Shown here in pieces: positions 34,840-44,430 of a stretch of DNA of 64,000 nt. The number at the start of each line of letters is the position of its first letter. Position 1 is the stretch's first letter. A program made the translations under genes and the position numbers. Under the pieces are notes generated by a model. It had not been told where the DNA came from, made no database searches, and saw only the letters and a program-made list of their open reading frames with translations. The DNA comes from JADLBR01 sp964651705 (GTDB taxonomy: Bacteria > Verrucomicrobiota > Verrucomicrobiia > JADLBR01). The stretch covers positions 23,206 to 87,205 of the forward strand of contig CAZYWZ010000012.1 in assembly GCA_964651705.1 (NCBI GenBank). Direction: 5' to 3'.

Positions 34840-35076
34840 CTGACTCGAAAATTGGGTCGCGATGTAGGCTGCGCCTTGGCGCACGCGGACGGTGGATTCG
34901 GCAGCGTGCGCCAAGGCGCAGCCTACCATTTTCCGCCCCGGTGGTGCGCCGCGTGCGGGGCACGGGATCTCGCTCGAAAATAGCCGGGATTCCCAAATCC
35001 CGGCCACAGATCGTGTAGGCCGTCTCTGTGACGGCAGCGGCGGACGGGCCGGCGTCTAACACAGACGCCCCACAAC
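34840..35076. repeat. GTAGGCTGCGCCTTGGCGCA family copy 3 followed by two more hairpins
   Basis: Leader GACTCGAAAATTGGGTCGC, perfect arms at 34864-34886 and 34904-34926, and tail TTTTCCGCCCCGGTGGTGC. A second leader CTCGAAAATA follows, then the hairpin GCCGGGATTCCCAAATCCCGGC, then GTAGGCCGTCTC-TGTG-ACGGC with a diverged inverted partner ending ACAGACGCCCCAC. The following ~280 bases up to 35357 are a leader region without a recognisable gene. Confidence 0.85.
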
Positions 35077-35356
35077 CCCAGTGTCTCCCCCGGCGGCACC
35101 CCGCCCGACAGGGCGTGATCCCGGATTCGCAAATTGGCGGTACTTTTGCGTGAAATGGCGTTGTCGCCCGAGGCCGCGCGCTTACGCTCGGTTCGCCATG
35201 CGAACCACCCGAATCGTCGCGGTCCTGTCGGTGCCGGCGAGGCCCCTCAGTTGCCGCTGCCGAGGGCCGACGGATGGGACGCGACGGCGATCAAGATTGC
35301 CTCGCCGTGGAGGTCAAATCGGGGAGGACGGGTTCCCCAAACGAAAGGAAATCACA

Positions 35357-37774
35357 ATGCGATCATCCCTCATTCCATCGCTTGCCGGTCTACTGTGCTG
35401 CCTCAGTGTCCCCCAACCGGTGGCTGCGGAGCCCCTCGCCTCACGCGACGGTCTCGAGCCGGTCCGCCTGCAAACCATCGAGCTGGGCGGCTTCTGGAAG
35501 CAGCAGGCCAAACGTTTGGCCGAGCACTGGCTGCCCGATTGCATCCGGCAGATGGAGAAAGGGGGCGAGGGTCAGGAATTTCTGAACCTGATCGCATTGG
35601 GCAAGGTGCAGCGGGGCGAGACACCCGATTGGAAATACACCGGCGCGCCGTGGAGCGATGCCTACGTCTACAACACGGTGGAGGCCATCTGCGTCGCGCT
35701 CGCCGTCCAACCCGGTGACGACGCCGAGCTAGCGAAGGCGCAGGCGGTCCTGCGGGCAAAACTCGAGGAATGGATCCCGATCATCCTCGCCGCCCAGGCA
35801 CCCGACGGATACATCCATTCGTTCCACGTCCTCAACAATCACCCGCGCTACAGCAACGTCGGGTGGCACGAGTTCTACGTGATGGGCTACTTCCTCGAGA
35901 TGGGCGTCGCCCATTACCGGATGACCGGAGGCAAGGACCGGCGGTTGTACGACGCCGCGGTGAGGTGCGGTGACCATCTTTGTGACACCTTCGGCCCACC
36001 GCCGAAGCGGACGTGGCGCAACGGGCATCCGGGCATGGAATACGCGCTTTGCCGGCTGGGCCGGCTGGTCAACGAGGTCGAGGGCGATGGCAAGGGCGAG
36101 AAGTATATCCAGCTCGCCCGCCATTTCCTCGACCACCAGCACGAGGGCGACAAGGGGAACGAATACAACCAATCCGACAAGCCGGCCGTCGAGTTGACCG
36201 AGGCGAAGGGCCACGCGGTGCGCGCGACGTATTTCTACACCGCGATGACCGATATCGCGCTGCACCAGGACGACGTGGCATACCGGCAGGCGGTTGATCG
36301 AATCTGGGCCAACGCCATCCACGGGAAGCACTACCTCACCGGCGGCGTCGGCGCGTCCCACAAAGGCGAGGCGTTTGCCGGCGACTACGAGTTGCCCAAT
36401 AGCGGCTATTGCGAATCGTGCGCCAGTTGCGGCCTGAGTTTCTGGTCCGACCGGATGCACCGGCTGCACGCGGACGCGCATTACCGCGACGTCCAGGAGC
36501 GGGTGCTCTACAACAATCTCCTCGGCGCCGTCGAACTCACCGGCGAGAACTTCTACTATCAGAACCCGCTCGACTCCGACAAGGCCCGGCACCCATGGCA
36601 CAAGTGCCCGTGCTGCGTCGGCAACATCCCGCGCGCGCTCCTCGCCATCAAAGACCTGATCTACTCCGTCAACCCGTCGCGGACCGAGCTCTACCTCAGC
36701 CACTTTGTGGACAGCGAGGCCACGTTGCCCAACATCGGCGGCGCCCCGCTGCGAATCCGGCAGGAAACACGGTACCCTTGGGACGGCGACGTGACCGTGA
36801 CGCTGCACCCAACGCGCGCGGCCAGCTTCACCCTCAAGCTGCGCATCCCGGATCAGACAGAGAGCGAACTGTACACCGCAACACCCGACCTGGGCGCGCG
36901 ATTCACCGTTCGCGTGAACGACAGGCCGGAATCGCCCCAGGTCGAGCGCGGCTACATCGCTCTGAGCCGCGAGTGGAAGGACGGCGACCGCGTGGAATTA
37001 TCGTTGCCGATGGAAGCGCAGCGCGTGCATTGCGACCAGCGCGTGACGACCAATCGCGGACGCGTGGCTCTCCAACGCGGCCCGATCGTCTACAACGTCG
37101 AGGACGTGGACCATCCGCAGCCGGTGAAGTCGCTCGTGCTCAGACCCGATCTGCTGCTCAAGGCCGCGTGGAAAGAGAACTTGTTGGGCGGCGTCATGGT
37201 GATCGAAGGACCGGGCATCATGGCCGTGCCCAACTACGCGCGGCTCAACCGCGGCGGCGCCTCGCAGGTCTGGTTGGTGGAAGACCCCGACGAAGTGGCC
37301 AAGCACCAACCCAAACCAACGGAGATCCTGCCGGGACTGGCCGGCATCCAAGAGCGAACGATTGACTTCGTAATCATCGGGGACGAACCCTCGGAGCACC
37401 AGCACGCGCTCCAAGGCGACAAGACCGGTCACGGCGAAGCCTTCGGACATGCGTGGCGGCACGCCGGCGGCGGCGGCTGGTTCAGCTATCGCCTGAAGGT
37501 CGCGCCGGGGGGCCAACATTCGATCTTCTGTGTCTATTGGGGAAGCGATGGCGGCAAGCGCCTGTTCGACATCCTCGTCGACGGGGAAAAGATCGCGACT
37601 CAGAAACTGGAGCGCAACAAGCCCAACGAGTTCTTCGCCGTCGAATACCCGGTCCCGGCCGAACTCACCGCAGGCAAGCAGCAGGTCACGGTGAAGTTTC
37701 AAGCACAGCCCGGCGCCACGGCCGGTGGTGTGTTCGATGTGCGAATGGTAAAAATGAAACAGGAGCAGCCGTAA
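35357..37774 (+). CDS. Secreted GH127 beta-L-arabinofuranosidase-like enzyme
   Basis: The product has 805 residues from ATG 35357 (GAAAGGAA site upstream), with signal peptide MRSSLIPSLAGLLCCLSV. The (alpha/alpha)6 catalytic domain runs to ~480. The zinc-binding set of the family is present: YCESC (E353, C355) and HKCPCCVGN (C419, C420). In B. longum HypBA1 the equivalent residues are E338, C340, C417 and C418, where Cys417 is the nucleophile. The C-terminal beta domains include a ~140-residue tail (GGGWFSYRLKVAPGGQHSIF) resembling the DUF6805/CBM-like domain. It should act on beta-L-arabinofuranosides or related aceric/galactofuranosidic links. Confidence 0.92.
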   Translation: MRSSLIPSLAGLLCCLSVPQPVAAEPLASRDGLEPVRLQTIELGGFWKQQAKRLAEHWLPDCIRQMEKGGEGQEFLNLIALGKVQRGETPDWKYTGAPWSDAYVYNTVEAICVALAVQPGDDAELAKAQAVLRAKLEEWIPIILAAQAPDGYIHSFHVLNNHPRYSNVGWHEFYVMGYFLEMGVAHYRMTGGKDRRLYDAAVRCGDHLCDTFGPPPKRTWRNGHPGMEYALCRLGRLVNEVEGDGKGEKYIQLARHFLDHQHEGDKGNEYNQSDKPAVELTEAKGHAVRATYFYTAMTDIALHQDDVAYRQAVDRIWANAIHGKHYLTGGVGASHKGEAFAGDYELPNSGYCESCASCGLSFWSDRMHRLHADAHYRDVQERVLYNNLLGAVELTGENFYYQNPLDSDKARHPWHKCPCCVGNIPRALLAIKDLIYSVNPSRTELYLSHFVDSEATLPNIGGAPLRIRQETRYPWDGDVTVTLHPTRAASFTLKLRIPDQTESELYTATPDLGARFTVRVNDRPESPQVERGYIALSREWKDGDRVELSLPMEAQRVHCDQRVTTNRGRVALQRGPIVYNVEDVDHPQPVKSLVLRPDLLLKAAWKENLLGGVMVIEGPGIMAVPNYARLNRGGASQVWLVEDPDEVAKHQPKPTEILPGLAGIQERTIDFVIIGDEPSEHQHALQGDKTGHGEAFGHAWRHAGGGGWFSYRLKVAPGGQHSIFCVYWGSDGGKRLFDILVDGEKIATQKLERNKPNEFFAVEYPVPAELTAGKQQVTVKFQAQPGATAGGVFDVRMVKMKQEQP

Positions 37775-37820
37775 AGCAGGTCATTTGCGCTTTGCGCGCT
37801 TGTGTCTGCGAGGAAGAGAA

Positions 37821-40800
37821 ATGAACACAAAAGTGCTTTCATTATTAGGAGTCTTTGCGCTTGTCGGAGTAATACACGCCAAGAACCCGGTGATTGATTA
37901 TCGGTACGTCGCGGATCCTTCGTTGCGGCAGTTTAGCGATGGACGCTTTTATCTGTTTGGCACCCATGAAACGACGAACTTCGATCCGAATCGGCGAGAC
38001 TGGGGCACTGTTGATCACCGGATTCAGTCCTCCGATGATTTGGTGCATTGGAAGGATCACGGAGTGGCGATTTCTCGGGAAGACTTGAAGCCGTTGGAAA
38101 AGGATTACCCGCGCATCTGCCGTGAGAACTTCTGGGCACCGGATGGCGCGGAGAGCGCCGATGGTAAATTCCACATCTTCCTCTCGTTAGCACGTCAGAT
38201 CGTGGTGGCGAGCGGCACCTCACCCACGGGTCCATTTCGCGATCCGGCGGTGCTGCATGTCGTTAAGGATGTTGAAAACCGGGAAATTTGCGGCCCGATC
38301 GATCCTTGTGTCTTCAAGGACTATAACGGTCAATGGTGGCTGCTGTGGCAATCCACGGGTCTGGCGGTGGACAAGGACGGGAAGGTCATTGAGAGGAAAG
38401 ATGGCAAGCCGAAGACGGCACCCGGCGGTTACTACCTCGAAAAACTCAAGCCCGATCTGCGCTCCGTGGTCATGCCGTATGGAACGCTGGACCCGACCGG
38501 CAAAGTGACGGCGAAAGATGCCGAAGCGGCAGGATGCCGGATCAAGCTCGATCTCCGGGACGAAGAGGGAAAACCAAAAGGTTCCTGGGAGAACCCGTTC
38601 ATGGTGTTAAAGGACGGGAAGTACTACTTCACTTGGAAAGAAAAACATAATGCCATGGGATATGCTTGGTCTGATTCCTTGACGGGCGAATTCCGCTCGC
38701 GCGGGATCTTCATACAGGGCAACGATGAATTCCCCATGTCGAAGAACATTCACGGCAATCTCTTTGAAGTCGCTGGGAAGTGGTATGTCGCTTACCACTA
38801 CGACACGGAAAATGACAATGCCTGGAAACGCACCACGTGTATTGATTACGTTTACTTCAACCCAGACGGCACTATTCAGCCGGTCAACCTTACGAAAGAA
38901 GGCGTCAAGCCAGTCAGGTGCCCATTGCGACTCCGCTGCGAATATCAAGACCGGCCCATCGCGATCGAGGCGATCCGGCCCAGATTGTGTTGGATCGTCC
39001 AAGACACTCGCGCCGGCGCGCGCCAGACCGCCTATCGTTTGCTGGCCGCAAGCCGTGTTGAGAAACTGCAAGAGGGGCAGGCCGATCTGTGGGACAGCGG
39101 CAAGGTCGAGTCGGACCAATCGGTGAACGTCGCCTATGCTGGAAAGGCGCCCGCCTCCGGGCAACGAATCTGGTGGACGGTCAAAGTCTGGGACGCGGAC
39201 GGCGAGCCTTCCGACTATGCGCCCGCGACGTTCTGGGAGATGGGTGTGCTCAAGCCGGCGGATTGGCAGGCGGAACTGATCCGGATGAAGACCGAGCCGG
39301 AGTTCTCAAACGACGCGGTCGAGCATTGGATGCTCTATGGGATAGGCAACAAGGTGTCCGCCAGTGCCCGCGCGTGGGTCGAAAAGCGGATGAGACCCGC
39401 GCCGTATTTCCGTCGCGAGTTCACGCTGGATGCCGTTCCGGCGAGGGCGAAACTGCTGATCGCGTCGCTGGGTTACTACGAATTGTACATCAACGGCAAG
39501 CGCGTTGGCGACCGCGTGCTCGACCCGGCCTACCAGGAATACGACCGGCAGATTTACTACGTCGCGCACGATGTCACCGGCTATCTCAAACAGGGAAGGA
39601 ACGCCATCGGCATCGTTGTCGGCAATGGCTGGTACAATCAGCTCGGGCAGTTCTGGGGCACCCCGATGGAAAGATTCTATTCCTACAAAGACGAGCTCGG
39701 CAACCCGGGCGTGGTTGTGCGGCTCGATGCCGGATCTGTCCGGGTCGTCAGCGACGGCAGCTGGAAAGCCAGCTTCGGCCCGTTGCTCCGCAACGAACTG
39801 TTCATCGGCGAAGTCTATGACGCCCGCCGCGAAATGCCGGGCTGGGACCAGCCGGGGTTTGATGATTCGGGCTGGTCGCCCGTCGAGGCCATCGCGGCGC
39901 CCGCGGAGCGGTTGGTGGCGATGCAGATTGCGCCGGAGCGCGCCGCGCGCGAGGTCAGGGCCGTGCAGATCACGGAACCCTCGCCGGGCATCTACGTCGT
40001 CGATCTGGGCGAGACAATCGCTGGCTGGCCGAAATTGACCGTCGACGAACCGGCGGGCACCAAGATCGCCGTTCGACCGGCGCCGTTCATCCGCAACAAG
40101 CCACAGTTCATGGGGCATCCGTTGCCGTATCCCGACCCGAAACTGGATCGCAAGCCCGCCGAGAACATGATCGGCGGCGAATTGTATTCGCGTCCGCCCG
40201 ACGCGGATGACAAGGAGCGCTGCCGGTTTCACGCGTGCGACGTGTACGTCGCGGGCGGCAAGGGCCGCGAGACGTTCCAGCGGCGATTCAGCTACGTCGG
40301 GTTCCGCTATTTCGAAATCACCGGCCTGACCAAGAAGCCGGCCCTGGAGGACGTCTGCGGCGTCGTGGTCCATACCGATCTGCCGCAGACCGGCCGCTTC
40401 GCGTGCTCCGATGGCAAAGTCAACGAACTCTACGAATCGTTCTCGAAGACGCTGCGCTACGTGACCCACGGCCTCGTCAACGACAACACTGACGCGGAGA
40501 AGAATTCTTTCCGCGGCCACCAGGCGATGGCGGGCGATTTCCTGGCGTATGCGTGGAATGACCCGCAACTCTGGGAGAAGGCGGTCACCGACATCCAGCT
40601 GCAGACTGTCAGGGACGGCCCCACCGCCGGTTTCCCGCCCATCAAGGCGCCGGCCCCGAAATATTTTCATGGCAGGAATTCGGGCGCGCTTGTTGCGCTG
40701 GCCGACACGCTCATCGAGCCGGCGCGCGGATTGCTGTTCACCGGCAACCGCGATCTGGCGCGGCGCCACTTCGATCACGCGATCCGATTCATCGAACTCT

Positions 40801-41729
40801 ACGCCGACCGCATGGCCGATCCGCGTTCGCTGGAAAAATTCGACAAGCAGAAGGACAAAGTCGGCATCATCCCGCAAGGCGACTGGCTGGACGTTTGGAA
40901 GAACGGCGAACGCCCCCACTTTGGCGACGGCGCCAGTTCCCGCAGCGACATCGTCTATCGTTGTCTCTTTGTCATCGCGCTGGATCAGGTCATCGCCATG
41001 GCCCGCGTCCTGGGCGGGAACGAAGAGGCCGCGGAGCTTGGCGCGTTGCGCGAACGTGTCGCGGCCACTGTCAATAAGCTGGCGTACGACTCGGGGAAGA
41101 AGTCCTATGGCAGCCAGGCGGAGAACGTCCTCGCTCTGCAAGCCGGTATTGTGCCCGCGATCGATGTGCCGGCGGTGGCCGGCGATCTCAGGCGCCAGAT
41201 CATGGTGGATTGGGGGGGTCATCTCTCGGTCGGTTTCATCGGCGTGCGGTTCATCTCATCGGTGCTCAGCGAATTCGGCCATCCCGACGTGGCCCATCAT
41301 CTGTGGAACGTAAGCACGTGGCCGTCGTGGCGATGGCTCTATGAAAACGGATACGACACCGCCAATTCGTATTGGAACGACTTCCACGTGCCGGGCAAGT
41401 TGCCCGCCGCCCGTTTCATCCAGAGCGAGAAGCCGGTCGCCGCCGTCTGGTGCTACGAGTCGATCTGCGGCATCAAGCCCGTGTTCGATAAGCCGGGCTT
41501 CAAGCATTTCATCCTCGCACCCCAGCCCCCGCCCGATATGAAATGGGCGGAGGCGGAAGTTCGGACGGTGCACGGCACGATCAAGAGCCGCTGGGAACGC
41601 GACGGCGGCGCCGTCGGCTACACATTCACCGTCCCCGCGAACACCACCGCCACCATACGCTTGCCCGCGTGCGGCGGCCGCACGGTCAGCCGCGAGGTGG
41701 CCGCAGGAACACACACGATAAAACCATGA
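37821..41729 (+). CDS. GH43-GH78 fusion: arabinosidase/xylosidase-like propeller plus alpha-L-rhamnosidase
   Basis: The product has 1302 residues with a signal peptide (MNTKVLSLLGVFALVGVIHA). Residues ~22-360 are a five-bladed GH43 propeller: DYRYVADPSLRQF (general base Asp), GPIDPCVFKDYNG (second Asp), and WENPFM or a nearby Glu as acid. From ~365 the chain changes directly to a GH78 rhamnosidase: RLRCEYQDRPIAIEAIRPRL, APYFRREFTL, GYYELYINGKRVGDRVLDP. In the (alpha/alpha)6 domain, NTDAEKNSFRGHQAMAGDF replaces the usual D-C-P-x-R-E-x-x-G-W-x-G-D; E893 aligns with the general acid. Hand counts give about 50-52% G+C in the GH43 half against ~58-65% in the GH78 half, so the N-terminal part may have been acquired separately. 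It starts 46 bases after GH127. Confidence 0.88.
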   Translation: MNTKVLSLLGVFALVGVIHAKNPVIDYRYVADPSLRQFSDGRFYLFGTHETTNFDPNRRDWGTVDHRIQSSDDLVHWKDHGVAISREDLKPLEKDYPRICRENFWAPDGAESADGKFHIFLSLARQIVVASGTSPTGPFRDPAVLHVVKDVENREICGPIDPCVFKDYNGQWWLLWQSTGLAVDKDGKVIERKDGKPKTAPGGYYLEKLKPDLRSVVMPYGTLDPTGKVTAKDAEAAGCRIKLDLRDEEGKPKGSWENPFMVLKDGKYYFTWKEKHNAMGYAWSDSLTGEFRSRGIFIQGNDEFPMSKNIHGNLFEVAGKWYVAYHYDTENDNAWKRTTCIDYVYFNPDGTIQPVNLTKEGVKPVRCPLRLRCEYQDRPIAIEAIRPRLCWIVQDTRAGARQTAYRLLAASRVEKLQEGQADLWDSGKVESDQSVNVAYAGKAPASGQRIWWTVKVWDADGEPSDYAPATFWEMGVLKPADWQAELIRMKTEPEFSNDAVEHWMLYGIGNKVSASARAWVEKRMRPAPYFRREFTLDAVPARAKLLIASLGYYELYINGKRVGDRVLDPAYQEYDRQIYYVAHDVTGYLKQGRNAIGIVVGNGWYNQLGQFWGTPMERFYSYKDELGNPGVVVRLDAGSVRVVSDGSWKASFGPLLRNELFIGEVYDARREMPGWDQPGFDDSGWSPVEAIAAPAERLVAMQIAPERAAREVRAVQITEPSPGIYVVDLGETIAGWPKLTVDEPAGTKIAVRPAPFIRNKPQFMGHPLPYPDPKLDRKPAENMIGGELYSRPPDADDKERCRFHACDVYVAGGKGRETFQRRFSYVGFRYFEITGLTKKPALEDVCGVVVHTDLPQTGRFACSDGKVNELYESFSKTLRYVTHGLVNDNTDAEKNSFRGHQAMAGDFLAYAWNDPQLWEKAVTDIQLQTVRDGPTAGFPPIKAPAPKYFHGRNSGALVALADTLIEPARGLLFTGNRDLARRHFDHAIRFIELYADRMADPRSLEKFDKQKDKVGIIPQGDWLDVWKNGERPHFGDGASSRSDIVYRCLFVIALDQVIAMARVLGGNEEAAELGALRERVAATVNKLAYDSGKKSYGSQAENVLALQAGIVPAIDVPAVAGDLRRQIMVDWGGHLSVGFIGVRFISSVLSEFGHPDVAHHLWNVSTWPSWRWLYENGYDTANSYWNDFHVPGKLPAARFIQSEKPVAAVWCYESICGIKPVFDKPGFKHFILAPQPPPDMKWAEAEVRTVHGTIKSRWERDGGAVGYTFTVPANTTATIRLPACGGRTVSREVAAGTHTIKP

Positions 41730-41805
41730 ACCGCACCTCGCGCTCACGGTTCCACGTCAAGCATGGGGATTCCCGGTAAACTCGTCCTTGAAAACAAGAC
41801 CTCAA

Positions 41806-42670
41806 CGAGAGGACAGTCGATGCGCCGCCTTACACCGCAGACGATAACGGCAAGGCAGACAAACGCTATCAGCCCTTCTGCTTCCGCGTGCTTGCCACGA
41901 AGCACGATCGCATTCCCTGGCCCAGGCCGGCGGACTACAATGCGGAGCGCTACGAACTGCGCAAACCCTATGTGAACGCCGCGCCAAGCTCCGAGTGGTG
42001 GAAGCTCATCTACTCACGCGGGCCGCTTAAACTGAACGAGGGCGACTGCAATAGCGCCGGCCCAGTCTCGCTCGATTTCGTCGGCGGCAGCCTCCGCTGG
42101 GTGGATGCCAGCTACGCGGAGCGCGAGCGGATTTTCCAAGCTCATGTGAAGTTGTATGTCCGCGAGGGCCGCAGGCTCCCCGGCGACTACGTGCTCACCG
42201 AGCACGACTGCCTGGGCAAGACCGTCGTTGAAGATTCCGTGGGGCTGGGCAGCTTCATCATGGATTCGCACATCGTGCGCCGGATTATCTACAAGACGGC
42301 CAAAGACGCGCACATCACCCACCTGCGCACATCGGCGGCCGACGAAATCACCGAGGCCCAACGCAACCGGGCCGGTGAAATGGTTGGAGTGGAAGGGCAG
42401 TTCGACTCGTCTGTCCCGAAGCCCTACCGCATCAGCTACCGCTGCCTCCGCCCGAAGAGGAGCGATTGCATCAATCTCCTCGTGCCCACGGTCATCTCCT
42501 CCACCCACGTTGCGTTTGGTTCGTCGCGCATGGAGCCCGTGTTCATGATCCTCGGACAAAGCGCCGGAGCCGCCGCTTCCCTCGCCATCGACGGCTCCAT
42601 CCCGGTGCAGGACGTGGACTGCCCAAAACTGCGTCACGTGCTGTTGCAGGAAGGTCAGTTGCTGGACTGA
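41806..42670 (+). pseudogene. C-terminal fragment of an FAD-dependent oxidoreductase
   Basis: The frame is open from just after a TGA near 41802 and reads DAPPYTADDNGKADKR, YQPFCFRVLATKHDRIPWP and, at the end, GQSAGAAASLAIDGSIPVQD. This is the C-terminal half of a PF12831-type FAD oxidoreductase, including the G-x-S-A-G-x-A-A helix that closes over FAD. The N-terminal Rossmann domain is missing. A GTG at 41888 could start translation of 260 residues but would give no FAD-binding strand. Upstream, GAGAGGACAGTCGATG looks like the original ribosome-binding site and start, so an internal deletion is likely. A matching N-terminal piece lies at 48909-49117. Confidence 0.75.
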
Positions 42671-42979
42671 GCTGGAAACAGACAAGAGCTCGCGGGAAGA
42701 GATCATGTCCTGTGTCTCCTCAAGCCACGCCACTCACGACCACGCCGGGCGGCTGCCAGGACTGTGAATGCAAGACTCATGCCGTAAATTCCTAGGGCCC
42801 CGCTTCGCGCTTGCGCTCTCGGTGTTGTTAGGCTTCTGCATCTGGCGGTTCGCTCCTTCACAGCCGTGCCGAGCCTTGCAGGAGCGGCTTTCGGGGCGAG
42901 CATGCCTGTCTGCCAGCCGGCGGTCGGGCGCGCTTCAATCACGGGTTGGCTTGGGGCGGATATTCCGCTTGTATGGGGC
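42671..42979. other. Gene-free stretch with a possible signal-peptide relic
   Basis: About 310 bases between the FAD remnant and GH43. A short plus-strand frame from 42768 opens MQDSCRKFLGPRFALALSVL, which looks like the start of an exported protein, but it loses sense after ~30 codons. No hairpin element of the other families is seen. I regard it as decayed coding DNA. Confidence 0.4.
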
Positions 42980-43924
42980 ATGCGAGTTCGCCTCTTAACC
43001 GGCGTGCTGGCGCTGTCGCTCGCGCCATCGAAGTTGCTCCACGCCGGCAGGGAGGCGGGGACCTTCCAGAACCCGCTCATCGCCGGCAACCTTGCGGATC
43101 CCGCGGTGATGCGGCACGAGGGGGTGTATTACCTCTACGCGACGGGCGAGGTGGACGGGGACAACGGGACGCGGGTTTACACTTCGAAGGACCTGGTCGA
43201 TTGGAAGCGGGGTCCCGTCGTGTTTCGGCCGGGCCGGCCCCACGTTTGGGCGCCGGACGTGTGGCGCGATCCGGGATCCGGGAAGTTCTACCTGTATTAC
43301 ACGGTCAACCTGACCGTGGGCGTGGCGCATGCCGATGGGCCGACCGGGCCATTCACCGAGGTGAAGAAGTTTTTCGACAAGGCGATCGACGCGCACCTCT
43401 TCCGCGATGAAGATGGCAAGCTCTACCTCTATTATGTGCAGCTCCCGGGCTTTCGCATCAATGTGCAGCCCATGGCGGGACCCACCGAACCCGCGGGCGA
43501 TTCAAAGCTGGTGCTGCAACCCGAGGCCGAATGGGAAAAGCGAGCGGGCCATGTCACCGAGGGCCCGTGGATGATCAAGCGGCAGGGGCGCTACTATCTG
43601 CTCTACAGCGGCTCAGGCGCCGATACGCCAGAATATGCGGTCGGGTATGCGAGCGCGGAGAATCCGATGGGGCCGTTCCATCGGGCGAAGCACAACCCCA
43701 TCATACGGCGCTCCGAGGGCCTCTTTGGTCCCGGTCACGGGTGCGCCATCCAGGATGACGCCGGCCATTGGTGGCACATCTATCACCAGAAGCGGACCGA
43801 CCGGATCGAGTGGGATCGCTTCATCGCGATGGATCCGCTCTGGTTCGATCGGGATGGCGACCTGCATGGTCGGGCCACCCGCGGGGTGCCGCAACCGGCG
43901 CCCGACATTTCCGGGGAGCGTTGA
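42980..43924 (+). CDS. Secreted GH43-family glycosidase
   Basis: The product has 314 residues from ATG 42980 with a signal peptide (MRVRLLTGVLALSLA). The five-bladed propeller residues are clear: NLADPAVMRHEGVYYLYATG (general base Asp), KAIDAHLFRDEDGKLYLYY (pKa-modulating Asp) and VTEGPWMIKRQGRYYLLY (acid Glu). It should release arabinose, xylose or related sugars from glycans. It lacks any carbohydrate-binding module. Pseudogene DNA lies on both sides. Confidence 0.92.
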   Translation: MRVRLLTGVLALSLAPSKLLHAGREAGTFQNPLIAGNLADPAVMRHEGVYYLYATGEVDGDNGTRVYTSKDLVDWKRGPVVFRPGRPHVWAPDVWRDPGSGKFYLYYTVNLTVGVAHADGPTGPFTEVKKFFDKAIDAHLFRDEDGKLYLYYVQLPGFRINVQPMAGPTEPAGDSKLVLQPEAEWEKRAGHVTEGPWMIKRQGRYYLLYSGSGADTPEYAVGYASAENPMGPFHRAKHNPIIRRSEGLFGPGHGCAIQDDAGHWWHIYHQKRTDRIEWDRFIAMDPLWFDRDGDLHGRATRGVPQPAPDISGER

Positions 43925-44354
43925 CGAAGGGGCATCTCATCCTGTGCGCGATGGCGTGGGATCCGAGGTACGACGCCGTCCTGTATGTGCCGCGCGATTA
44001 CACGGATAAGAAAGACTGGGTGCCCGCGCGTTCGCCGATGGGAACGTGTTGTCCGTGGTTCTGAACAACCTCTCCAAGCATGGTAAGGATGTCGCGCTGG
44101 ACATGCCCCGGGCGAAGGCCATGACGATCCGGCGGTTTGGTCGGAATGCGGACCAGACGCCATATCTCCGCGAGGGGCCACTGGTGTCGGTCAGCGCGGT
44201 ATCTCTGGAGGGTCGGGAGACCGCCGTGATCAGGGCCGACTACGGCAAGGCGCTGGCCGTGCCGGTGGAGGCCGGGTCGGATGCCGGGGTCAAGAATCGC
44301 CATCCGGAGGTCAATTTTCGCCATTCCTCTTTGCGGAAGGCGCGGTCATGCTGA
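43925..44354 (+). pseudogene. Frameshifted remnant of unassigned family
   Basis: Two overlapping frames join into one sensible protein if a single base is skipped near 44040: GHLILCAMAWDPRYDAVLYV, DYTDKKDWVPAR, then FADGNVLSVVLNNLSKHG and VSAVSLEGRETAVIRADYG. The second frame runs to a stop at 44352-44354. The text looks like a beta-rich C-terminal domain, but I do not recognise the family. No start codon or ribosome-binding site is evident. The further ~75 bases to 44430 hold only the next gene's leader. Confidence 0.5.
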
Positions 44355-44430
44355 TCTGATCTGGCCCCGGGCAGGAGCCACGGGGGGGAATGCCCGGCTC
44401 GCCAGAGGCATGGGCGGCGACGGAGGTGAG

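Noticed and set aside
13956..34926. The near-identical GTAGGCTGCGCC repeats as CRISPR units
   Set aside because: The copies are kilobases apart, in both orientations, without regular spacers or cas genes.
34851..35076. Hairpins as rho-independent terminators
   Set aside because: No T-run follows the stems; unlike the element at 13229-13260 they lack the tail needed for intrinsic termination.
41888..42670. Intact 260-residue oxidoreductase starting at GTG 41888
   Set aside because: The sequence begins inside the family's middle region and lacks the FAD-binding Rossmann strand, so a fragment is more likely.
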